DNA of 64,000 bases, taken from contig JBEWZL010000123.1 of the NCBI GenBank assembly GCA_045837725.1, positions 310,001-374,000 on the forward strand, written 5' to 3'. Below the pieces are notes generated by a model that was given only the letters and a program-made list of their open reading frames with translations, was not told where the DNA came from and ran no database searches. The position numbers and the translations under genes are program-made. Numbering within the stretch: position 1 is the stretch's first letter; every line of letters starts with the position of its first letter. This DNA is from Vermamoeba vermiformis (Eukaryota > Tubulinea > Echinamoebida). Shown here one piece after another: positions 35,170 through 46,650 of this stretch.

Positions 35170-36432
35170 ATGGAGAACGAGTGCATTAAATTAATTAAGA
35201 CTGGCGACGTCTACGTCTTGACTATGAGAGCTGGGGAGAACAGATTCAACCCAACTTTTGTTGCACGATTCAATGAAGCATTAGATTTTGTCGAAAGGTA
35301 TAATATTATTAGTAGTAAATACTCAGCGCAAGGAAATGGAATAATACGCGTTCCCGAGCAAGATCTTGATTTTCATTTTTGACCTTCGCTTGGAAAAATA
35401 ATTAACGAACATTAATATTGCGAATATATCAAATATACTATTGCTTAATTATTTATGCCTTTTGAAAATTCAGACGCGGTTCGCTAATGATTTATTCTAG
35501 ACAGAAAGGTGCTGCAGCTCTTGTCACAACTGGAGAAGGCAAATTTTTCTCTAATGGTAATCAATATACTCAAGAATATTATATGATCTGCTCAAGAGTG
35601 TTAAATTTCAATTAAGGTTTGGATTTGAACTGGATGGGAGCGAACAAAGCTGGTGCTATGCAAAACGTTGTTGAAGTCCAGAAATTATTCGCCCGCGTGC
35701 TCACATTCCCCGTGCCTACCGTTGCTGCTATTAATGGTCATGCTTATGCTGGTAACTATCGGGATCCTATCAGGTACCTTCCGAACTAGCTCTTCTAACG
35801 ACCTCTTAGGCGGTGCCATGCTTGCTTTGGCTCACGATTATCGTGTTATGCGCCAAGACCGAGGCTTTTTCTGCCTCCCTGGTACGTCAGTCTTGAAACA
35901 TCCCTTCATGCATCTTAATTGACTTTATTTCCTATTGTAGAAATCGATTTGGGCATTCCTTTTACTCCTGGAATGAACTCGTTGATTGTGTAAGTATAAT
36001 TGGCACCTGGCAACTATAATTTGAAGTGTTCAATTCGATCTGCCTGATCCTTCCGCTTTTGTGGACCGGTCCGGATGCAGTAGCCACGTTCTCCGGCACG
36101 TGGAATAGATATTGAAATGTACTCTAACACTCCTACCAAATAGCTCCAAGTTGAGCCACACAATCTTCGTTCGTGATATGTTGTTCTTTGGTGCAAAATT
36201 TGACGGCAGAGAAGCGCAGACGAAACAGTTCGTTGATATGTCCGTACCTGGCGACGACTCTGTCATTAAGACTGCCATGGACCTGGCTCAACAACAAGCT
36301 GGCAAAGGTGCCAAGCGATGGGTCCTTGGTGCTATTAAACAAGAGCGATACAGAGCCGAAGTGGATCAGCTGCTCAACGGTGGAATGGGCCAAGGAGGTG
36401 TTGCTCTCGAAAAGGCATTCTCGAAGATGTAG
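35170..36432 (+). CDS. eci: enoyl-CoA delta-isomerase/hydratase family protein
   Basis: Crotonase-fold enzyme of fatty-acid beta-oxidation. Exons 35170-35297, from 35501, from about 35618, about 35812-35880, 35941-about 35990 and about 36144-36432 read through: DVYVLTMRAGENRFNP, AALVTTGEGKFFSNGLDLNW, FPVPTVAAINGHAYAGGAML, ALAHDYRVMRQDRGFFCLPE and IDLGIPFTPGMNSLIV. The HDY.VMR.DRGF run is typical of the eukaryotic ECI/PECI-like and plant ECI subgroup. The oxyanion-hole glycines are present. No clear PTS1: the C-terminus is EKAFSKM. Compartment is therefore unclear. Confidence 0.87.
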
Positions 36433-36944
36433 ATATATGCTCTATATATGATATCACTGTTAATAGGAGTAAATGATCTTTCTCGTCAACTGATTGGATC
36501 GCTCAAAATGAAACCCAAAGGCCAGCGGACGTAAGATAATACTCTCCTAACCTTAAAATTATAGGACAACTCATGGCTGTAAGCTGATTACCGAAGCTTC
36601 GAGAATGATCTTCGTAGTCAGAAGAATAGTGGCTTCTCGTGGGCAGCGGCGTTTTACCTTTTATGGAAGTCCCGCCACATCGAATAACCTTAATATTTTG
36701 GTTCATCTAATCTATTCTACATTGCACGAACAATCACTACTAGTCTTCGATTCATCAGAAGCAAAACACCAGAGGTAAGCCAAGCTCGTTCGCGGCGAAA
36801 TAGATCTGTTCCGCCCTATTAATTGCAAATCTGTAATTCAATTGAACAATATTTACATTTGTTATTTTAATAATTTTTATTATTATTTACGGTGAAAATA
36901 CTGAGCTGTTATTTTTTAAGATTATTTTCAATTTGTTTGAGAAA
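36433..36944. other. spacer, no gene seen
   Basis: AT-rich near its right end, which serves as the promoter of the quinone oxidoreductase gene. No motif recognised. Confidence 0.5.
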
Positions 36945-37916
36945 ATGAAGGCAGCAGTCGTATACGAAGCCGGTGGCCCTGAAGTTCTGAAAATAGAGCA
37001 GCGACCTATCCCAAAGCCTAAAAATGGCGAAGTGCTGATCCGCGTCAAAGCTTTTGGTCTGAACAGATCCGAGCTTTTCACTCGTCAAGGTCACTCTCCT
37101 TCAGTAAAATTTCCTCGAATTCTCGGAATAGAAGCCACTGGTGTCGTGGAAGAAGCTCCTGGCGGCGAATTCCCGGTCGGTCAAGCAGTAGCGACTGTCA
37201 TGGGCGGCTTGGGTCGGCAATTTGACGGAGGGTATGCGGAGTATACCTGTGTGCCAGCCAATCAAATTAGAGCGATCCACTCTAAGCTCCCCTGGGAGAC
37301 GATTGGTGCGCTGCCAGAAATGCTACAAACAGCTTGGGGATCCCTGTTCACTTCATTGAAGATAGCACCTGGCGAGCGCTTGTTGATCCGTGGTGGCACT
37401 ACATCTGTCGGTTTAGCTGCCGCAGGCATTGCTAAGAAACATGGATTAGTCATTATATCTACTACGCGCAATCCCAGCTCAGAACAGTTGCTCAGATCTA
37501 GTGGAGCCGATCACGTGGTTATCGACAACGGATCTATCGCAGAACAAGTAAAGCAACTCTTCGTTGGTCAAGGCGTGGATAAAATCCTCGAGTTAGTTGG
37601 AGTTACAACGCTACGTGACTCGTTGAAGTGCGTTAAGAAGAGCGCCATTGTCTGCATGACTGGCATCGTTGGCAACAAATGGACTTACGAGCAGTTTTCG
37701 CCAATGGAAGTGATTCCGAGCGGTGTTTGCTTAACAACATACGCGGGTGGCGTTGAGGATTTTATGCAAACGCCGTTTGACGATTTACTGCAACAGATCG
37801 AGGATCAAACTTTGAAAATTCAGATAGGCAAAGTATTCAAACTTGACGAGATTGTAGAAGCACATCGTTGCATGGAAGAAAATCGGGCAGGTGGAAAGAT
37901 CGTCGTTATTGCTTAA
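36945..37916 (+). CDS. zinc-independent MDR-type quinone oxidoreductase
   Basis: Intronless, 323 residues from the ATG at 36945 ([20 protein letters not shown]). An in-frame ATG four codons upstream is less like the family. Medium-chain dehydrogenase/reductase: N-terminal GroES-like domain ([40 protein letters not shown]) and Rossmann domain ([20 protein letters not shown]). The Cys/His zinc ligands of alcohol dehydrogenases are absent, as in zeta-crystallin-type NADPH:quinone reductases. It looks most like bacterial or fungal members and stands out by having no introns among intron-rich neighbours. HGT or retrocopy is possible. Confidence 0.88.
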   Translation: MKAAVVYEAGGPEVLKIEQRPIPKPKNGEVLIRVKAFGLNRSELFTRQGHSPSVKFPRILGIEATGVVEEAPGGEFPVGQAVATVMGGLGRQFDGGYAEYTCVPANQIRAIHSKLPWETIGALPEMLQTAWGSLFTSLKIAPGERLLIRGGTTSVGLAAAGIAKKHGLVIISTTRNPSSEQLLRSSGADHVVIDNGSIAEQVKQLFVGQGVDKILELVGVTTLRDSLKCVKKSAIVCMTGIVGNKWTYEQFSPMEVIPSGVCLTTYAGGVEDFMQTPFDDLLQQIEDQTLKIQIGKVFKLDEIVEAHRCMEENRAGGKIVVIA

Positions 37917-38969
37917 CGCAAGATCTACGGAGTTAGAATATCGAATAAATTTATCCGGCCGTAAATCGATAACGGCGGTTGAGGCCGAATGCTTGTTAGG
38001 AGTAAGCGAAAGATGCTGTATCGTGTCATGGTTAAATTGTTTTCTTTTCGACAGATCTATTGAAATTTTCGGACCTTCCGAAGTCGACTCGAAAATCTTG
38101 ACAGCAATGGGACACAGGTACATTATTACTTTACTACAACGCAGTCGAAAGGCGACTTTGGGAGAAGTATCAAGGAACTCTTCAATTTTATGAAGGCTTC
38201 GTAGCACAGCGTGCAGCGGTTGAGGCGGACGGTAAATATAAAAAAATCCGTGATTAAATCTTAACGAATCAATCTAATTTTAACTAATTTTGAAGCTTTA
38301 CCGTTTAGCGAGCAAAATTTGAAAATACGTGAAGATCCTTTCAAGGCATTTTTAAAATTTAAATTTAGCATATTTCAGATGTATCTAATAGTTGTGATGG
38401 AATCATGCTTTGACGCATCGAGGGCGATAAGCTGAAACAGGTTTTCGGATCCCACAGCTCTATTTTTGTCAGGTTGATTTAACAATTTTGCCCAGTCGTT
38501 TCTCAGCCCTATAAAGCGTTTAGTTTGAAGGGCCAAGAATGGGCGTTGAACGAAAGCGTCAGACGCGACGAAAGCGGACTCATCCGCGGAAATATTCGTC
38601 TTCTGCAGAAAACATAAATCTCCTTTCTATAGCCAACCTCAGTCACTTTCGAGTAAATGCCGCTGGCCAGAAATTAATAATATTCAAGCTGGTTGCTTCA
38701 CAAATTTGAACCATCCGTTGTAAAAGTACAAAAATTGCTGCCGGTTGACTGGATCTGTGCTTTATCGATTGATCTTAGATATCTATCTCATAAGCAAGAT
38801 TAACATTATTAGCGCCAACGATTGGTTAAGCGATGACCTGTCAAGTTGTCATATGATTCTACGATAAATTCCTGCGGAAAAGAAAAATTTGTCCGTTGTG
38901 CGAAAACATTTAAACCTAGTTTGCTCGTTATTTTCATCACATTTTCAAATCAACAACACTTCGCTTACA
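37917..38969 (+). other. spacer with coding-like fragment at 38060-38257
   Basis: After an AG at about 38055 the plus strand reads RSIEIFGPSEVDSKILTAMG. A few bases on, in a different frame, it continues as YYNAVERRLWEKYQGTLQFY and EGFVAQRAAVEADGK to a stop at about 38257. It may be part of an unrecognised gene with a missed intron or a frame change, or a relic. The rest of the spacer (38260-38870) shows no gene. The final 100 nt are the promoter of the first array gene. Confidence 0.3.
38871..38883 (+). promoter_or_regulatory. array upstream element, copy 1 (divergent)
   Basis: TCCTGCGGAAAAG, 87-99 nt before the ATG of array gene 1. It matches TCCTGCGCAAAAT of gene 2 within a longer conserved upstream block. 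Confidence 0.5.
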
Positions 38970-39897
38970 ATGATGTTCAAGCTTGCCGTTGTCCTCTTTG
39001 CTATCTTGGCCGTTGGTTCTTGCCAATACCTCATGATCGATTCTTACGGATCTGACTCTTATTGCAACACCACCGTCATTGCCAAATTCGCTGTAAGCAA
39101 TATTTCTCGCCATCATGATTCGGAGTTCTGATTTTCTAATGTTAGACTTTGAATACCGCTCCCTGCGCCGCAAAGCGATCTGTTGAGGGCTCCGTGCCGG
39201 CTGGTTCGGTCTGCACTGGTATGACCGGATCCGTTTATTACGTCTCCTATTGCAATGCCTCAGGCTACCCTGAGCTCCCCGTTGGCTGGCAAGGAGTTCA
39301 ACTCACTGCCGACTCAACTTGCAACGCCACCGCTGATACTACTACCACCAGCTTCCTTGGCGGTAAGCAAAATTTAACGTTAACTGATTCACAAAATCTA
39401 GATAATTTATTGACAATTTCGAAACTTTACAGTTCCTACCTCCTTGTCAAACACCGACATCGCCATCTTCTACAGCTCCGCTATCATCGCTGCCAACACT
39501 TCGTTGTCTTGCGGCACTGATGGTGTTCAAGCCGTTTCTGCCTGCGTTGACATGCAAGGTACTCCTGTTTGCATCACCCTCAACATGGCCACCGGTACCT
39601 GCACTGCTGATGCCCTTGGCCAAAACCACGGTTTGCAACAGACTTGCGTTGCTGCTCCTGGTAAGTTTTAGTTTCAGCTCGTTTTAAAAATAGCTATTTT
39701 CTGTGCGCATATTTCCGTTTAACTCACAATCATAATTTTCAGTCGCTGCCCCTGTTGCTGCCCCTGTTGCTTCTGCCCCCGTCGCTGCCCCCGTTGCCGC
39801 CCCTGTCAAGGCCCCCGTCAAGGCTCCCGCCAAGGCTAGCTCCGCCTCTGTTGTTGTCGGCTCTGCTGCCCTCTTGACTCTCGTTGCTTTGTTCTAA
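38970..39897 (+). CDS. array gene 1: secreted Cys-rich GPI-type surface protein
   Basis: Exons 38970-39092, 39146-39362, 39433-39660 and 39743-39897, with intron phases 0, 1, 1. Signal peptide MMFKLAVVLFAILAVGSCQ. The mature part has a motif SYCNTTVIAKF, a central LPVGWQGVQLTADSTCNATA block and a distal ANTSLSCGTDGVQAVSACV block, with about 12 cysteines and several N-glycosylation sites. Exon 4 encodes a Pro/Ala/Val stalk (VAAPVAAPVASAPVAAPVAA) and a small-residue plus hydrophobic tail (SSASVVVGSAALLTLVALF), a canonical GPI signal. All frames intact. First of seven head-to-tail paralogues; no known family recognised. Confidence 0.9.
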
Positions 39898-40511
39898 GCT
39901 GAATCAATAAATTGTCCTGTTACATTACGTTGCTGTCTACCTAGCGTACGCTCGGGATCCTCCCGACGATAAAAATAGCCTGATATCGATTAAATTCAGA
40001 CTTTTTCATGATCGTTTTATGAACACCACGTAGACTTACAGTATTATTACTTTCAGTAATCGAACGTTTGTTTCAATTTTTCGGTGGAATATTTGACTAT
40101 TGGATGTCGTTGCACGGGATACAGGTTCTGAAACTTGATTCACAACGTAAATCAAATTACTTGTTTTTAATTCGAAATCCATTTAATTTATATGTATCTA
40201 TTGTCAACAGAACTTGGCAATTGAAATGAAAAGCTTTTTCTGTCCTCGGCAAAATTCGTAAAATTGTCAAAAGTCTAAAAAGTAACGCTCTGTCCTAGAT
40301 CCGTATTATGAATCAATAATCAAATATTCTAACCGTAAACTGTAGGCAGAATCAAAATTTTACTGTCCTAAGTAAAGTGTCAAGTTGTCAAAATGACAGA
40401 GAAATCGTTTTGCGACAAATTCCTGCGCAAAATACAATATTCACCGTTTTCCCAAGCTTCGATTTACTAGTTCTTTCATCTATATTCTCCAACAGCAACA
40501 CCACACTTAAA
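39898..40511. other. spacer between array genes 1 and 2
   Basis: No gene. It contains the 3' UTR of gene 1 and the promoter of gene 2. The block around 40375-40440 (GTCAAGTTGTCA, then AAATTCCTGCG) resembles the gene 1 promoter. Confidence 0.6.
40421..40433 (+). promoter_or_regulatory. array upstream element, copy 2
   Basis: TCCTGCGCAAAAT, about 80-90 nt before the gene 2 ATG. It is the best-conserved form of the shared element. Confidence 0.55.
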
Positions 40512-41559
40512 ATGATTTTCAAGCTTGCCGTTGCTATTCTTGCTCTTGCTGCCGTAGCTCACGCTGGTTACGTTGTTTTCGACACTTATCCCGACCAATA
40601 CTGCAACACCACCGTGGTCGCTAGATTCATCGTAAGCATCATTTAATTAACTACGAGTCAATCAGGTTTAAAGGAATGGCTTAACGTTAACTTTTCTTTC
40701 TGATCAGACTTTGAGCTCTAACGCGTGCCGTACCAAGCGAGCAGTTGAACAGATTATTCCCATCCCTACTGATACGTTGTGCACTGGCGTCGTAGGACAA
40801 TCCACCTATTACATCGCTACTGACAATTGCACTTCCGTGGATGGCCCTTCGCTCCCCGAAGGCTGGCAAGGCGTTCAAATCACTGCTGACTCTAGCTGCA
40901 ATGCTACTGCTGATACGCAAAACACTAACTATCTTGGAGGTAAGCGTTGATTCCTGCGGGTCGGATCTACTTCGAGAGAAAGTTCCCCGAAATCACATAC
41001 TGACGCACGCTTCCGTAATAACTATAGCTCCCGCGCCCTTGTCCAACACTCCCATTGCCATCTTCTACGGCCAATTGGGCGTTGTTGAAGCCAACACTTC
41101 GTTTTCTTGCGGTGCTGACGGCGTTCAAGCCGTTTCAACTTGCATCAGTTTCGAGGGCAGTACTACCTGCGTGACGCTCAACATGGCCACCGGTAACTGC
41201 ACTGCTGACAACGCTAACGTAAACTACGGCTTGCAAGAGTCTTGCGTCGCTGCTCCTGGTACGTTTCGTAGTTTCGCGATTTCGTGAAAAGTTTCGTCTG
41301 AAACGGAATTCGAATCCATTTTAATACTTCTTTATTAGTGGCTGCTCCCGTTGCTGCCCCCGTCGCTGATGGCCCTGTTGCTGCCGCTCCTACCGCTCCT
41401 ACCGCCTCGTCTCCTGTCAAAGCCCCCGCCAAGACTAGCTCCGCTTCATCGCTCGTTTTTGGCTCCGCTGCTGTCTTGTCCGCTCGTTGCTTTGCTTTAA
41501 AATTATTCTTGAATGAGATCTCTGATAAAGAACCGTCAGTAAATTTCAATTCTTCCTAA
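40512..41559 (+). CDS. array gene 2: Cys-rich surface protein with altered C-terminus
   Basis: Four exons in the same arrangement as gene 1 (last exon from 41339). Signal peptide MIFKLAVAILALAAVAHAG, then SDQYCNTTVVARF-type start, LPEGWQGVQITADSSCNATA and ANTSFSCGADGVQAVSTC. The Pro/Ala/Thr stalk is present. Near 41,490, where paralogues read LSLVALL-stop, this copy is one base longer, so the frame runs on as LSARCFALKLFLNEISDKEP to a stop at 41559. The hydrophobic GPI tail is lost, which predicts a secreted protein, unless the extra base is an assembly error. Closest paralogue is gene 1. Confidence 0.82.
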
Positions 41560-41992
41560 CATGAAAACTTGCACTCATTAATACACTTTTGTTGGAGATT
41601 ATAGTTTGTGTACAATTCGAACTTGCCCGCCAAAACAGATCTCGTTTAAACTACAGTTCGCCCAGGTAATTACTATACACTCTAAAATATGATATATCTT
41701 TGATATTGCTAACTTGCGTTGACAATATGCTGCCATGATTAGTGGCTTGTTGCGGCTTTTTTGCTAGCAACTTGATCTGAATTTAATTTTTAATTTTTGT
41801 CAATTAATTTAATCTTACCAACCTAAAAACAACGTGCTTATAAGTTTGGTAGCAATGTAAATTAAGTAAAATTTTCTGCGGGCATCTAGCCGTTTTTTAA
41901 AAGCCGCATTCAGATTATCAGTCGGCCTTGTCAGTCACCAATCGACTATAAATATAATTACCTGATATATATTAATAATATATGGGCAGAAT
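41560..41992. other. spacer, no gene seen
   Basis: AT-rich, no motif beyond scattered GATC-containing hexamers. Confidence 0.5.
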
Positions 41993-42271
41993 ATGAGACT
42001 ATGCTTCATTTTCGTGTTTGTGCTATATGAACATTTAAAAAACTCGCAAAGTAACGAAGGGGAATACTCTTCTGACCGTTTGAAGCAAAGTTCTGAACTA
42101 ATGAAGAAACAACTTTTAATGGATTTAGCACCACCATTCAGATTAATTGCGCGGTTTTTAGGAGCGGATCTATTTATCAATTCACAAAAATCTGCCGTAC
42201 GGATGCGCTTGATTCCGTTTTATAAGCGTCGCAAATATTACAAACTTAAGATTCAATCTTCATATAATTAA
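41993..42271 (+). CDS. small basic protein, possibly secreted
   Basis: A single-exon frame of 92 residues inside the array but unrelated to its members. It starts MRLCFIFVFVLYEHLKNSQS, a plausible signal peptide, continues with a helical Lys/Leu-rich part (LKQSSELMKKQLLMDLAPPF) and ends with a strongly basic tail (YKRRKYYKLKIQSSYN). No cysteines in the mature part. Could be chance. No motif. Confidence 0.35.
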   Translation: MRLCFIFVFVLYEHLKNSQSNEGEYSSDRLKQSSELMKKQLLMDLAPPFRLIARFLGADLFINSQKSAVRMRLIPFYKRRKYYKLKIQSSYN

Positions 42272-42714
42272 TTCTGATGTTCTACTATCCAACCTATTTT
42301 TGCTGCTGCTTGCTACGAATGCGAACAGCCTAAATGACCACCGTCCGAGAACGCTCGAAAGCTAAACCCACAAACCTGTAGTGGCAGACTCTTGATCGAA
42401 TCATCAGTATGACTAGCTGCTCTGAGTTATTGAACAGCTACACAGAGTTACCAGATCTATTTTTTCTTGACGCGTGTCAAAGCTTGATTTCGACAATAAT
42501 GTCGGTTGATCGTTGTTACAACGGCCGAAATAGTGCATGTAATAGTAGTTGGAGATACGAGATTGTTTTCTGATGAAATGTTGCGCGAGATATTTTGTGA
42601 TTAATTGTTTCGCAAAATAAGTAATTCGTCGTGCTTGACCAACATAAAAACGTTTTTGCCTCGTAGAATTAATTTTATTCTTGCCATCAATTTCGACACC
42701 ACAATCTTGATAAG
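42272..42714. other. spacer and promoter of array gene 3
   Basis: No gene. It holds an upstream element near 42608 and a repeated CGCGAGATATTTTGTG/CGCAAAATAA-like context. Confidence 0.5.
42608..42619 (+). promoter_or_regulatory. array upstream element, copy 3
   Basis: TTTCGCAAAATA, about 100 nt before the gene 3 ATG. Same core CGCAAAAT as the other copies. Confidence 0.45.
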
Positions 42715-43717
42715 ATGAATTTCAAGCTTGCCGTTGTTTCTCTTTTTGCTCTCGTCGCTGCCTGCCAAGCTGGATACGCTATTATTAACTCGTACTCCGA
42801 CTCGAGCTGCAGTGATGCCAGTCTAATCGCTTCTTTTGCTGTACGTTGCGACCAAGGACTATTATATCCGAATAGTTTCAAGTCTAACCAATCTTTTTCA
42901 GACCAACGATCCCAACGCTTGCATGCAAAAGCGTTCTATTCAACAGCAATTGACTTGCAATAACGAAACTATTCCTGGCGTCAATTTTACCTACGATTTC
43001 GCTTTTTGCTCCAACGATTCAATTGCCCAGCTTCCCCGCTGGCTGGCAAGTTCTCCAACTCGCCACCGAATCTACTTGCAACGCTACCGCGGACAAGTCC
43101 GTCACCAATTTCCTCGCAGGTACGTTCCTCATTAAATAATTTACAATTCACAACAATCTGGCCGCTGGATCTGGTTCACATACTGACATTTTGTTACGTA
43201 TCTACTAGCCCCGCAAGAGTTTACCAACACCTTGATTGCCTTCGCCTCTCAAGCTGCCGGTGGACTTACTGCTGCTAATACTAGCTTGTCTTGCAGCACT
43301 GCTTCTGGCAATCTCACCGTTTCGACTTGCGTCACTATCAAAGGTGTGGGTAACCTGTGCATTGGATTCGATCTGGAAAAGGACGTTTGCACTCTTGACG
43401 CTAGTAGCTCTTACTTCGGCTTGCAATCCACTTGTGTTGTCGCTCCTCCTGGTAAGTTTTGATTCAGTTTGCTCGCAACCGCAGCAAAATTAAAAAAAAT
43501 TAGAAATTCCATTTTGAATTTGAATTCTTCCTACTCTTGAGCTGCTTGAATTCTCTAATTATTATTCGATCCTATAGTTGCCGAACCTGTTGCCACTCCT
43601 GAAGCCGGATCTCCCGTCGCACCCACCACTACTCCAGTCAAGACTCCTGCCAAGGCTAGCTCTGCTTCGATCGTTTACAGCTCAGCTGCTCTTTTGTCCC
43701 TTGTCGCTTTGCTTTAA
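42715..43717 (+). pseudogene. array gene 3: surface protein paralogue with frame change in exon 2
   Basis: All four exons are recognisable. Exon 1 starts MNFKLAVVSLFALVAACQAG. Exon 2 (from 42901) encodes TNDPNACMQKRSIQQQLTC and continues to SNDSIAQLP. At about 43,030 the conserved GWQVLQLATESTCNATADKS block continues in another frame. Exon 3 starts near 43209 and exon 4 near 43579 (stalk plus SSASIVYSSAALLSLVALL GPI tail). Apart from that single frame change everything, including intron phases, is kept. Either a recent pseudogene or an assembly indel. Confidence 0.75.
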
Positions 43718-43928
43718 AGATCTAACGCGATCGGATCCGATTTTTTGGATGGCACGTGTCAAACCAGATCAACAATAAACGAATACTTGTTCCACAATCA
43801 GTTGCTATTGATGAAGCATTTGGTTCAGCTAAATTGCCACAATTTTGTCTTGTGGAAAATATCAAAGACTTGACAATACATTCTACGCAGTATTCTTTCG
43901 CAAAATAATGCAATTCGGCTGTCAACTC

Positions 43929-43948
43929 ATGCGCCAAAATTATAAATA
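43929..43948 (+). promoter_or_regulatory. array upstream element plus TATA-like box, copy 4
   Basis: ATGCGCCAAAAT is followed directly by TATAAATA at 43941. A second CGCAAAATAATGC lies at about 43899. ATG of gene 4 is about 60 nt downstream. Confidence 0.5.
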
Positions 43949-44006
43949 GTTGTCAAGCTTATCTTATTCATTGCTAACCAATACTAAACGATCAGCACCT
44001 CCAGCA

Positions 44007-44937
44007 ATGCATTTTAACGTGGCTACCGTTGTTTTGCTCGTTCTCATTACGATCTCATCTTGCAACGCCAATTTCTTGGTAATAGAGACCTATTCTGACG
44101 CAAGCTGTAGTAATGAAACGTTTGTAGCTCGGTTCGTGGTAAGTTCAACACCTGCAAGAAAAGCAATGATTAATTAACTAATTTTGGCAAATCCGTTCAG
44201 ACAAGCGACAGCGCTTACTATTGCGCGATTAATCGACGAGCAACTGCAGCACCTTGTTCTGTCTACCAAAACGTACCTGGCGTTTACTATTACGTGGACT
44301 ACAGTTATTGTACGAGCTGCTTCTGAGCCAACTCTCTACTGATGCCTGGCAATCCGTTCGAGTAACGAGCGATCCGAGCTGCAATTACACTGAAGTATAT
44401 TCCAGTAAAATCGAGGGTAAGCATATGTTATAATTTCGGGGTACTTGCCTTCCATCTGAATTAATTGTAATTATTATTTTCTCGATCAGCTTATTAATTT
44501 TGTTTGTAGCCCCTAAAAGCTTGCAAAACGAAACTGTTATCATATACCACCCAGTATACAGAACTACTGTAGCATATACTAGCTTATCTTGCAGCGCTCT
44601 CGGGGTTCAATCATTTTCAACTTGCGTGGATGGAGGAGACGAGTTATATTGCTTTGATTTCACTTTAGAGAATGATATTTGCACCATAAATACTGGCAAT
44701 GCTACTTATGCCATTCAAACCACTTGTGTTGCTGCTCCAGGTACGATCGTATTTTTTTAAACATTTTTTTCTGATTGTTATTAAATAGCTGCACCAGTGG
44801 CTGATAACGAACCTATTTATGGACCCGTTGCCGCTCCTGTTGCCATGCCAGCTAAAACACCGACCGATTCAAAGACTAGCAAAGCTTCGCTCGTCCTCGG
44901 ATCCTTATCTTTGTTGTCCCTTTTAACGCTGATTTAA
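44007..44937 (+). pseudogene. array gene 4: surface protein paralogue with frame change in exon 2
   Basis: Exon 1 MHFNVATVVLLVLITISSC followed by SYSDASCSNETFVARF-type sequence. Exon 2 (from 44203) begins TSDSAYYCAINRRATAAPC, but the frame changes around 44,310-44,340 before TDAWQSVRVTSDPSCNYTE. Exon 3 (about 44511-44742) and exon 4 (about 44790-44937) are intact, with a short acidic/Pro stalk and the tail SLVLGSLSLLSLLTLI. More diverged than genes 1-3. Probably decaying; an assembly error cannot be excluded. Confidence 0.72.
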
Positions 44938-45539
44938 TTCCTATAAAATATTAATAATATTTTTAATCGATTAAAAAGATTATGGTGAGTTGCAACAGTA
45001 ATTCTGGTCGTAGAAAAAATGGCGCCAGATCTAATTATTTTTTTACTGCTCACTCGTTAACGTTTAACATAAAAATTAACTCGCTTGTAAAGATAAATTA
45101 TTATTTTCGCAATTAATTACCAAGGAATATTGCAATTTAATCTTCGAGAGATCTTTAGTAACTCACCACCAGGAGCGGGGTGGGCCAGCACGAGCTCTGC
45201 TTCTCTTTCTCTGCCGCGTATTGACGGTTGCATCCCTACTCATTAGTGCGTTAGATCAAGCGAAGCGAGACTTTCAACAAAGGACGATTCTGTTAACAGG
45301 ATCAAACAACACGTTCCGGTTAACCAACCAAGGCATCCATGGACTTTTAAAACACGGCAGCGAATGAATTTGGATTTGTAGTTATCAATATTGATAACTA
45401 TATTAGTTCAAAGTGTGATAATATCTTGGTTGACCTGACGTGACACGAAGACATGTGTCTCGCAATTAATTTTAATTCGTCCATTTGTTTCTCCACCAGT
45501 TGAACAACAGACCACACCACATCACATCACATCATTAAC
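44938..45539. other. spacer, no gene seen
   Basis: Holds the promoter of array gene 5. A weak TCTCGCAATTAATT lies about 85 nt before its ATG, at the position of the shared element. No other structure recognised. Confidence 0.5.
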
Positions 45540-46511
45540 ATGATCAAGCTCGTCTTCATCTTGCTCACTATTGTTGCGGCTAGTCGAGCAGGCTACGCAG
45601 TCGTCGAAACTTACGCGGATGCAAATTGTAATACCACCCTCCTCGCTCGATTCATCGTAAGTAGTTGTATTTTCAAATATTATAATAATATAATAATAAT
45701 TTAATCATGCTGAAACTTTCCATTTGTGGCTATTATTGATTCATTTTTTTAGACGACGGATCCACAAGCGTGCGCGATGAACAAACGCTTTGTTGCCCAG
45801 ACTGCTGTACCTTCGTGCAACCTCAAACTTAATGTGAATGCTTATTATGATTATTCTTACTGCTCTAGTACCTCCGAGCCCGTTTTCCCGAGCGGATGGC
45901 AAGTTGTTCAACTCACCGCTGATTCCAGTTGCAATGCTACTGCTGGTACTACGAGTTGGCTTGGAGGTAAGCGAAACAAATCAATAATTTCTGAATCAAC
46001 ACACAACGGTTTTTGTGCATCCAACCCCCTGGATCGACATCCACATCCACTGACATTTTGAAACTTTACCAGTCCCTGAACCATTGAACGGCACCGAAAT
46101 TGCTATATTCAATTCGCAAGTGCAGGGTGTAGCCGCAGCAAATACCACCTTAGTTTGCTTGGAATCAGGAGATCAGGAAGTATCCACCTGCATCGATTAT
46201 CAAGGCACGCCTCTCTGCGCCAATCTCTCTCTACAAAACAACGTTTGTCACGTTGACAACACAGGAGCGAACTACGGCTTGCAAACGACGTGTGTGGCCG
46301 TTCCAGTCGGTACGTTAATTCCGCTCTGAATTCTTCGAAAAATTAAATCGATTAATTGGATTGCTTTCCTTCAGCTGTTCCGATTATCGTAATTTCTGAA
46401 GGACCGATCGCTTCGCCCGTCAAGTCTACGAATTCTCCTGCCAAGACCAGTTCCGCAACTTCGTTCTTGTACGGTTCTGCCGCTTTTGTGTCTCTTATTG
46501 CTTTGATTTAA
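45540..46511 (+). CDS. array gene 5: secreted Cys-rich GPI-type surface protein
   Basis: Four exons with the family phases: 45540-45656, 45753-45967, about 46073-46310 and about 46375-46511, all intact. Signal peptide MIKLVFILLTIVAASRAG, then TYADANCNTTLLARFI, FPSGWQVVQLTADSSCNATA, ANTTLVCLESGDQEVSTCI and NYGLQTTCVAVP. The stalk is shorter and less Pro/Ala-rich than in gene 1. The tail SFLYGSAAFVSLIALI fits a GPI signal. Followed closely by an orphan copy of exon 4. Confidence 0.88.
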
Positions 46512-46650
46512 AGAGCCGTTTAAATCGGAATATTCTTCAATACAAATATTCAATTAACACAGTGGATTCGTGTAAGTCTCATTCCATTTGATAATGCTTC
46601 TTGACAAAAAAATATTACCCGACAATGGAAGATATATTTTGGTATTCCAG

